NCBI GenBank assembly: GCA_951640195.1
Contig: OX621168.1
Location: 806,001 to 870,000, forward strand
Length of the DNA: 64,000 nucleotides
Reading direction: 5' to 3'
Source of the DNA: Porpolomopsis calyptriformis
Taxonomy: Eukaryota > Basidiomycota > Agaricomycetes > Agaricales > Hygrophoraceae
Shown here one piece after another: positions 23,031-31,528 of the stretch (position 1 is the stretch's first letter; every line of letters begins with the position of its first letter). The notes under the pieces are model-generated. The model did no database searches, was not told the DNA's origin, and saw only the letters and a program-made list of their open reading frames with translations. A program made the position numbers and the translations under genes.

Positions 23031-25475
23031 ATGACAAAATACATTATCGTCTGCGGGGGCGTCATCAGCGGTATTGGGAAAGGAGTCATTGGTGCCATGA
23101 AACCCCTCCATTTACTTTATAATCATTAACATTCGATATCCCAGCGTCATCAACCGGACTGCTGTTGAAGACCGTCGGATTGAAAGTCACTGCAATCAAG
23201 ATAGACCCTTATATGAACATAGACGCAGGAACGATGCGCCCAACTGAACATGGTGAGGTTCGATGCCACAAGAAAACGGCTATCACAACCTGAAACATAT
23301 GTCAGGCGAGGTATACGTACTTAACGATGGAGGCGAAGTGGACTTGGACTTGGGAAATTATGAACGATATTTAGACGTTACCCTTTCACGGGATAACAAC
23401 ATAACCACCGGAAAAATTTATCGCGAAGTGATAGAAAAAGAGGTAGGTCCTGTAATGATGTTGATGCTTCATTCTTTACCGTGGACCGCGTAGCGGAAAG
23501 GAGAATACTTGGGAAAGACCGTGCAGGTAAAGGTTTTCACAGCGGAATGATTATATTTTATTGACTTTCTACAGATTGTACCCCATGTCACAAATGCTAT
23601 TCAGGACTGGATACAGCGCGTATCGAAGATCCCAGTTGATGCCACCTGTGAAGAACCTCACGTTTGTATCGTAGAGGTTCGTTTCTTGACCACCACCTTG
23701 ATACACACTCTCTTAGCACTCTCCGCAGCTCGGAGGCACGGTGGGCGACATTGAATCTGCTCCGTTCATCGAAGCCATGCGCCAATTCCAGTTTCGTGTC
23801 GGTTCCGAAAACTTTGCTTTGATCCATGTTTCACTCGTGCCCGACATGCATGGCGAACAAAAAACCAAACCCACTCAGAATACCGTTCATGCCCTGAGAG
23901 GGCTGGGGCTCCTTCCTGACCTGGTCAGTCGACCCTGGTTTCTGCTGCCTTGCCGTCCCTTGATATACCTTGTCCAGATCGCGTGTCGTTTGCTTATCCC
24001 TCAGCCTCTCCAGCCCGCTACCAAGGAAAAGATTTCCATGTTCTGCCACGTCTCGTCTGAACAAGTTTTCGGAGTACACGACGTATCATCCGTTTATCAT
24101 GTTCCTCTTCTGCTCCAGTCACAAGGCATCGTCGAGTATCTCCGAAAGCGACTGAATTTAGAGGGCCTGAACATCACAAAGGAAATGAAAGAGGAGGGCG
24201 AATCCCTTGCGAAGAGATGGAAAGAAATTACTACGGGGTGAGCATCATTACACCCTCGTGCCTAGACGATTTCTTAGTCGTCCGCCTTTGGTTGAAATCA
24301 GTCAAGAACGGCTCTTTGACACCGTGACAATTACCCTTGTAGGGAAATATACAGACCTCAAAGATTCATACATGTCGGTTCTAAAGGCTCTCGAACATTC
24401 CGTTTTCCGCGTCCGTCGAAAGCTTAATCTACAAGTTCGTTTCCCTCCCAGTTATACTCCGTCCAAAGGGCTGACTGTCAAATCACCAGTGGATCGAATC
24501 GTCTGACTTGGAGGCTAACACTAACGACTTGAATCCTGCCAAATATCATGAATCGTGGCGGACGGTAGTTGAATCGAAGTATGTGTATCTCATTCCCCAG
24601 GGTTGAGATCAAAGTTCACTTCTCCAAAGCGGTATACTCGTTCCGGGAGGATTTGGCCAACGAGGAACAGAAGGCATGATTTTGGCTATCAAACGCGCTC
24701 GCGAACAGAAAATCCCGTTTCTGGGCATTTGTTTGGGCTTCCAGCTCTCGGTTGTTGAATGGGCACGGAACGTTTTGCAAATTCCTAGTAGGCGGCGTCC
24801 AACTATCCCACCTTTTCTTTTGTGGTTGATGAAGGATGTTTACTTAGATGCCCATTCATCCGAGTTCATCGAGAATGCGGAACATCCTCTGATCATTTTC
24901 ATGCCTGAGATTTCCAAGACACATATGGGCGGCACCATGCGTCTTGGTCTTCGACCGACCATATTCAAGCCAGGATCCGAATCATGGTCCAAGATACGAA
25001 AGTTGTATGGGGCTACTGATAAGATCTGGGAACGCCACAGGCATCGATACGAAGTCAACCCAGAGTATGTCGAACGATTAGAGACCAGCGGTCTGCCGTT
25101 CATAGGAAAGGACGAGAAAGGAGAGAGGATGCAAGTCTTCGAGCTACCTGGTTTGCAAAAAAAACATCTTTTGCATTCTGTGTTGTGAAAGTTCATGCCC
25201 TTTTTTTTTTATTCCCGATCTCAGATCATCCCTTTTTCCTGGGATTGCAGGCACATCCAGAGTTTTCTACGCGCCCCCTCAACCCGTCACCCGCATTTCT
25301 CGGTTTCGTGGCGGCAGCATGTGGTCCGGCCGTGCTGGAAGAACAGCTAGCGTTCCAGGCGCAGTCTTACCGCCCTCCGCATCCCGAGCATTCCATGGTA
25401 GACGAGGCTTCACTTAGGACGAGCGAACATTGGACGAATATCAGGGAGAGGTCTCTTGCGAACGGCGACGCCTAA
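23031..25475 (+). CDS. URA7: CTP synthase (glutamine hydrolysing)
   Basis: Converts UTP to CTP with ATP and glutamine, the last step of de novo pyrimidine nucleotide synthesis. Start [19 protein letters not shown] at 23031, with the synthetase P-loop-like motif. Then [13 protein letters not shown] and [19 protein letters not shown], and VEEP-type [13 protein letters not shown] near 23670-23750. The glutaminase half begins near 24290 ([20 protein letters not shown]). It carries [14 protein letters not shown] and the nucleophile [17 protein letters not shown] near 24730. The catalytic His-x-Glu is AHPEFSTRP near 25255. The C-terminus is extended past the family core ([18 protein letters not shown]). 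About ten introns. Everything needed for activity is present. Confidence 0.96.
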
Positions 25476-25659
25476 GGCAAATATTGGACCCTGTGGTTTG
25501 CGTCAATATGTGGTTTATAGCCATTTTTTAGATAGAGTTAGAGAGTACTATGGCACCCAACTGACCGTTATATATCTGAGATGGTTTATAGAGCAAGCAA
25601 GATATGAGAAATCGAGGACTACATAGATAACGTAATATATAGCACCTAATCTATCACTG

Positions 25660-26925
25660 CATCTTACTCAACACCGAGACCCGCCTCTATGTCCTCTCCC
25701 GCTCCAGCGGTTTGATCACGTTTATGGCGCCCATCGAACGATTCCTCCTTTCTTTACCACAGGCCGGACCCTCCATAACCATAGCCCTTCCCTCAATTTC
25801 TAAACCCGAGTCTTCCTGGGGCGTTTTGGCGTGATACCGTAAGGGCTGGTACTCCTCCGGTCTTTCGTCATCCTCCGAATACGCCCACTTCGATTGTTGT
25901 CGTTCTTTGAACCGTTGCTGCCCACCTCCCCTCCTAGCTCCTGGCGGTGTCGACCCCTGGACGGCATCCCGAAGCCCCTCCTCTGCTCGTCGTGCACCCT
26001 CAGCTTCTGCAAGAACATTTCCGAAACGTACGGAGGCACCAGCGGCCCGCACGTGTCCGTGGCCCAGTCCCTACAGCCCTGCACGATCGCCGGTTTCTGC
26101 AGGCGCAATTCTTGTGCCTCGGAGAGGTAGTACCCGCGAATGTCTCGTTGATCCGAGGTTGCCAAGAAATCCAAGACGGCCTGGTTCATGCGGTCGATGG
26201 TGGAGATCAGGGAACCTCCCGCCAATGAGGCAGTGGTGTGGGCGCCATCACGGTTCCTGTGATCACACGTCGAGGAGGCCTCTAGATCGCCTCTGAGTCC
26301 ATAGTCGACATCGTATTTGCCTGCAAGCTCGTTGACTGTAAATTGTTTCAGTGGCATCTCCGTGAGCTGCCATGTAACGAAGCCTATTTCACGGGGAAGC
26401 AAGACGAGGTCACCGCTGGGCTACTTGGGATACTGACTTGAATGATGCGAGTGACCCTAAGATAATCGATACCAGGGGCGGAAACGTCCGACGTGACGAG
26501 GACTGCCGAACCTGATTTATCGTACAGGAAGGTGTGCGAAGTACTGGTCTGTGCTTGCTGAGTTCGCTTCGAATGAATCTCGTATATCTTGGTCTGGCGT
26601 CCGGCGGGAAGTGTCGCCCTGGCAAGATCGTGCAAGAACGAAGGAAAAAGCTGGATCATCTTGGTTGTTGGTAAGAATAAGATGATCTTTGGTTTACCCG
26701 GGTTGCTCAGTTGGTCGTGGCCGAGGATGCGAAGGATGTGCGGAATTTGTTGGCCCGCATTTGGCAGGACAGTGTGCTATTGCTTCACGTGGGGGTCTAC
26801 GGGGGAAGGGTCGTCCGTGACCGTGTTGATGAAGAGGTGGTTTTTGTCTAGGGTAGAGCGAGCAACTTGCTGGATACAAGGGATTGGGAGATTTATCTTC
26901 TTCGAATCCCGCGTGAGGTCGAGCA
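25660..26925 (-). pseudogene. Decayed DEAD-box RNA helicase, C-terminal half (mitochondrial type)
   Basis: Minus-strand translation from about 26925 shows a helicase C-terminal domain: IQQVARSTLDKNHLFINTV, ILFLPTTKM, KIYEIHSKRTQQAQTSTS, VLVTSDVSAPGIDYLRVTRI. It is broken in several ways. A TAG at 26777-26779 interrupts ...DPHVKQ-stop-HTVLPNAGQQ. Motif V has Pro where Arg is expected (SAPG for SARG). After IPSS the frame jumps directly to GDLVLLPREIGFVTWQLTEM at about 26420, so the segment with motif VI (HRxGRTGR) is missing. Downstream homology (PALIVQ-like IVQGCRDWATDTCGP, PPYVSEMFLQKLR) continues in shifted frames to about 25660. The ATPase half (motifs Q to III) was not found upstream. Resemblance is to MSS116/CYT-19-like helicases. 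Confidence 0.8.
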
Positions 26926-27781
26926 TGGCGATGTCGCCAAGTTGCGCTTTGGTGTACTGATGCCTGAGCTGGGAGGACGCGAATTCAATAAACAGAATAT
27001 ATCTCTATGATTGGAGAATTGCTTCGTGTTGAGCACGTCTTTTTAGATGGCGTATTCAATCAGGGAATCAAAAACGCGGTAGCAGTGTCGCGCAACGAGG
27101 CTCGAAAGGGATTCTACAGTCGCGAAGACCTCCCACTCCGGATGCTCGTTTCAGGCGTCCGGGTCGCCCATCACGGAGACCAGGTAGCAGCTTAGCCACT
27201 CCAATAACTGAGGGACTCGGACAGAGTCTTGAGATTTCCTCTATCTGTATTCGCACTGTTACCGAAGGGGGTGAGGACCGTTCTCGAATACCAGTATACA
27301 AAGAAGTTCAATGATTCAATTCTCTTGGGACATCTGAGTCCCAACACACGATGCTTGAGCTCGCATTTGATGTCGAACTCTGCAACTTTGTGATGCTCGA
27401 GGGGATCAAAGCTACCCCATGGTATGAGGGTCCAATTTGAACCCTCATACATGGGGGCTGTCAATGCCGCAGCCCATTGCAACACAGGAAAATCACATAC
27501 GGTGTAGCAAACATGTGGATCCAAACCAACCTCGTTTCGTGAAGTATAGCACCGTCAACACGTTACCGCAAGCGATCGCCCCGAGCCAGTCCATCTCACC
27601 AATGAGATGCAGGTATACGGATGAGGATTTCAAGAGGGAGTTCAGACAAATTTCTGAGTGCGAGGGTGTGAACAAAGTTAGGCTGGAATGTCGGACTAGG
27701 AAAAATACGGAAACGATACACGCGTCCATCTGTATCTACGGAAGTGATGTATATCCCAACAACATTAGGTCGCCATATCCT
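26926..27781. other. Region between helicase relic and phosphorylase-like gene
   Basis: No supported gene. Both strands carry only short open stretches with stops. A minus-strand stretch near 27610-27770 (VVGIYITSVDTDGRVYRFRIF) and another near 27200-27480 look somewhat protein-like but match nothing I know. They could be rearranged remains linked to the neighbouring helicase relic. Confidence 0.4.
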
Positions 27782-29021
27782 CTACAAAGCTACCTCAGAA
27801 ACATTTGATGAATGATTCTCGGAACCTAGATGCCTGCTCAAGACATCCTGGACATGGTTGTAAAGGACTTCTCTGCCCAGAAGAACATCTTTCATCCTCT
27901 CGTTCGACAGATCTTCCGCATAGTGCCTCGCAACGTTGTCGGAGATCACATGCAAATACCCAAAATTAATACCAGTATCCAATGCGGCTCGAGCCATGCA
28001 CCCGATCTCGGGGTCGACGAAATCATAGTGAGATGGGATATTCGCAAGCCATTCCTTCGTCTCGTACAGAACGCTGGGTAGGGTCAGATGGCGGCCTGTC
28101 AGGACCGGCGCGGCTCCCAGTGCGCCAGCTAGAGGGTTATTCCAATGAACCGGCACACCCTTTAGTATACTAGAGTTGCCTGTTGCAAGGAACCTATTCG
28201 GTCGAACGTCGGGGCGGAACGTGCCCAACTTGCCCATGTACAAGATCTCTTTTGCGCCGCGCCGTGCGAGTTCACGGGTGAGGTCGCCAGAAATATCACC
28301 CCAGAAGCACACCCGGCAGCCCAGGAATGCCACTAGTCTCTTGCCGAACTTCTGCACGACCCATGAAAATACATCTTCTGGTCCACCACCTTCCCACTCA
28401 GTACCTCTCATCAGTCTCCCAAGTTTATGTACCTGACCGAGCACGACAGTGTCTGCGAAGGGCAACCTGGCAAGGTTCGTGTCCTCGATTAGGGCCCTGC
28501 GCGTTTCTTTTGGCGACGAGAGTGTGTAGACGACGCGTTCAGCCATGGCGGGACCATGGGTAATGCGAATGTACGCAGCTATAACAGCGGCCTGATGGCG
28601 GATGTGGTCCCAGCCCGGGAAGCACTGGATATGGAGCTCGTCACCAAAACGGCGTGCGGTTGGCCGCTGCCAATTAAACGGCTTGTCCCGCTTTTCCTTG
28701 CAGGAGACAATGGAAGGTGGCATGCGGTCGTGCACACCCACAACTCGAATCTTGTCCCAATTGAGCGACTCGATTTCTGGGTGGACTTTCATGCTCAGGT
28801 AGCGCCACAGAGATTCGCCCATAGTGTGCGTCTGTGGCGTTGCACCCTGGAATGCTGGGGTATCGATACCGTCCCCTAAGTCACTTGGCTCAAACCCCAC
28901 CGTTTTGGCATAATGACTAGGCGTATGTCAGTTGCGAGTGATAGAAGGTGTTACAAGCGCACCGAAGCCCAATGGAGTATCGAACAACCTTGAATGCAAC
29001 TGGGGCTCTTAAAGACAGCAT
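27782..29021 (-). CDS. Putative nucleoside phosphorylase-superfamily-like protein
   Basis: Two exons. The first (29021-28963) gives MLSLRAPVAFKVVRYSIGLR, Arg-rich without acids and thus presequence-like. A 46-nt intron follows (28962-28917), then a long exon ending HSSNVSEVAL and TAA. In total about 397 residues. The C-terminal half has the phosphorylase-like pattern: LARRGAKEILYMGKLGTFRPD, NRFLATGNSSILKG, then FVDPEIGCMARAALDTGINF and GYLHVISDN with the Ser-Asp pair typical of the active site. The N-terminal 150 residues are not recognised. The family call is by motif resemblance only, and the substrate is unknown. It lies between two pseudogenes and divergent from the UbiA-type gene, about 320 bp from that gene's first recognised exon. 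Confidence 0.6.
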
Positions 29022-29121
29022 CTTGTCTGTGCAGCCTTGAGCCAACACAAACAGTGCTAGTTATAGAGGCTCTGTGCAATCACCGCTGGTATGAACCCCA
29101 TTTGTTATTGATGGATTGAAT

Positions 29122-29209
29122 GAACGCGTTTGACAGTCAATGGAAGGGTAATTTCCGATTGTGTGTGTCACCAGAACGCGTTTGACAGTTAATGAAAGGG
29201 TAATCTCCG
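29122..29209. repeat. 36-bp direct repeat, two copies
   Basis: A 36-bp unit starting GAACGCGTTTGACAG occurs at 29122-29157 and again at 29174-29209. There are three differences, all transitions. The copies lie in the divergent region between the phosphorylase-like and UbiA-type genes and could be regulatory repeats or a small local duplication. Confidence 0.7.
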
Positions 29210-29338
29210 TTATCGATGCAAGAAGGGCTATTGTGCCGAACAGCATAAGTAACAGTTCCGCTCTGGCGCCACGAAAACGCTTGCTACTCTTCCAGTTCCA
29301 TGGCAAGCATCATGCCTATTGTCCAAAAGGCATTGTAG

Positions 29339-30534
29339 CATGCTTACACAGCTTACTTGTTTGCCAAGAGCGATATCCCGATTGTTATATGCCCGATGGT
29401 GCGTCCGCCCCGAACTCATATCCTTGTATTCACTTCCTGTTAGCTCGTGTTTGCGATGGCACTCACTGGCCCAACCGACTGGTCCTCCTTCCTGACTGCG
29501 CTTATATGGCTTAATCTTCATGTACTGACCTTTAACGCAAGCGATTCCTTTGACTGAACAGACTATACACTTACTGATATCCACTTCTACAGGTCAAAAA
29601 TCAGGTTCGTCCAATTGGATCTCCACAAACAAACCTCATTTTCTTTTAGATGATTGGGCTTGAAGAAGATAAAATCTCCAAGCCTTACAGGCCCTTTGCA
29701 TCTGGCCGAATTCCACTGGGGTGGGGGCAGTCCTTGTACCTCCACTCCCTTGCTGTGTCTGTTGGATACAGCATGTACCAACAATCGCCAGTCTCTCATT
29801 TATATTGGTGATATACCTATACAATGAGGGAGGGCTATCCAAGCAACCCATCAAGAGCCTATTTTGTGGCATGGGGTATTGCTGCCTTTCATGGGGGACC
29901 GTATATAGTGGGTAAGCTGCTCGCATATGTACCTTTCGCAGAAAACTTAACCTTTGCACATAAAGGCAAGCACCAACCTATGAGTCAAACCTCAGTTACA
30001 GCGATAATCATTAATGGGCTTGTTTTCACAGCTACAGTTGCGTGTCACCAGGCACCTACCTTTTCTGTTCCCACAAATGATTCATCTGTTTTTGCATAGG
30101 GCCATGTACAGGATTTTAGAGACCGTTCTGCCGATGCTGCCATTGGCCGGAGGACCTTAGCAATGGTCCTCTCACAGGGGGTTGCACGCTGGTCTTTGCT
30201 TCTGCTTATGTTTATCTGGACATATGGACTTATCTGGTTTTGGCAACCATCTGTGCTTGCTGCTGTGATTTTCGCATTACTTGGCATTGTGTCTGCTATC
30301 AAGTTCCTGGCCAAGAGATCGGAAGAGGAGGATTGCAAGTCCTTCCGCTGGTACGAGGTTTGTTATATTGCTGCTTATCAAAATCACCTCTACTGGATAA
30401 TGATAGCAATTTTTGCACAGATGTGGTTCCTTTTTGCACACATACTACCTATCTTTCGGCGTATCTCAAGTGGTGAAATTGCTTATCCAGTTTCACTTGG
30501 ATTCAATGTGTCCCTTCCTCCCCTTTTACTTTGA
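29339..30534 (+). CDS. UbiA-superfamily membrane prenyltransferase (5' end unresolved)
   Basis: Intramembrane aromatic or terpenoid prenyltransferase-type protein. Joined exons read TAYLFAKSDIPIVICPM (29339-29398), LVFAMALTGPTDWSSFL ... LHVLTFN (29444-29536), VKNQ (12-nt exon 29593-29604), MIGLEEDKISKPYRPFASGR (from 29650), YLYNEGGL ... WGTVYSG, then QTSVTAIIINGLVFTATV. The second metal motif QDFRDRSADAAIGR lies near 30110-30150. The end is WYEMWFLFAHILPIFRR ... PPLLL. NQxxxxEED and DFRDxxxD stand for the two Asp-rich motifs. Oddities: a GC donor at 29537, a possible second at 30054, and a 59-nt intron (or frameshift) near 29735-29795 whose removal shortens a helix. The first exon and start codon were not found. 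Product unknown. Confidence 0.75.
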
Positions 30535-30624
30535 TGTGTACATGTGTTGATCACTGGGAGTCTCCCAAGGCTATATAAACACATACTATACATGATGCAT
30601 TTACAGCACGCGTTTGTAACGGAT

Positions 30625-31278
30625 CCCCTGATCTAGGAATCGGCGCGGCTCGTGTGCGCCAGCGAGCACTCGTGGGTTCTAACACCTTTACTGTCAAGCC
30701 AGACCGGTGCGTCCAATTCTTCACACCACCAATTCAATCACATATCGTATCACCAGGATCTCCCCGTACTTTTCCAATGCAGGCCTGCTCAGCACCGGCC
30801 CCATCTTGGCCATCCTTGCCTCGGCATATGCCTCCACGATCATTGACGCTCTCCCCTCCGCCTCAATCCCTCAATTCGATGACCTGTTTGGTCCAACCTA
30901 CAAACGTATCCCCAAAGCAGCGTGCACCACTCTAGTCCAACATACCTTCCACAATACATGTGTCGGATTCGCATATGACCGCAAGGAGGTAAAGGACCAC
31001 GGCGAAGGAGGGAGGTTAGTAGGCGAGGCTGTCAAGGGCAAAAAGTTGTGATTCGTGATGATGTGATGGCCCCGGGGACCGCCGTTAGGCTTGACATTGA
31101 GTTGGTGCATAAGCAGGGCAAGTGGTCGGAGTTGTGCGATGCTTGGACAGAGTGGAGTGAGCACGGTTGAAGAAGTTGAGAGCGTTTTCGGGGTTGGGGC
31201 TGTCAAGTCGATATCGAGTGGCTGGAGGAACATAAGAAAGAGGCGGAACTGGAGTATAGGGATAGTTGGAGCGTTTGA
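30625..31278 (+). pseudogene. URA5: Orotate phosphoribosyltransferase (URA5) pseudogene
   Basis: Clear homology to OPRTase, which makes OMP from orotate and PRPP. After a spliced segment (TFTVKPDRISPYFSNAG) come GLLSTGPILAILASAYAST, SIPQFDDLFGPTYKRIP and HNTCVGFAYDRKEVKDHGEGG. The PRPP loop appears as VVIRDDVMAPGTAV, where the family has DDVxTAGTA. The frame is broken at about 31041-31047 (1-nt loss after GKK), about 31118, about 31155 (after VVGVVRCLDRVE) and about 31200 (before DIEWLEEHKKEAELEY). It ends YRDSWSV and TGA. One intron (about 30710-30759) is still present, so it is not a processed copy. The N-terminus also looks altered. A functional URA5 would have to lie elsewhere. Confidence 0.85.
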
Positions 31279-31528
31279 AATCCAATGAAGAGGATTTCAA
31301 CGCTATTTCATATCATCCTGTACTCTGCAAGCCCGCACTCATTTCAAACTCGCGTTCGAGTAGATTATACCGGAACCCAATTGTTGAATGCTATAATAGT
31401 TGTGACTTGTGTCCCAATTAGGTTCTTCAAATCATCAGCAGCAGCAGCTCACTTGTGCTGACGTAGAAACTGGCCTTTATTCCGACGCAACAGCATCACT
31501 CTGGGTTCATACTGGATCCAAATCGTTC

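Noticed and set aside
26589..26960. Plus-strand 123-residue frame
   Set aside because: It is antisense to the helicase relic, whose residues are clearly recognisable on the minus strand.
27782..28822. Phosphorylase-like gene as an intronless transferred bacterial gene
   Set aside because: A first exon and a clean 46-nt phase-2 intron were found upstream, so the gene is intron-bearing. Transfer remains possible but is not supported by lack of introns.
1210..30534. P450 pair and UbiA-type prenyltransferase as one biosynthetic gene cluster
   Set aside because: They are about 23 kb apart with conserved housekeeping genes between them and no shared regulatory sign.
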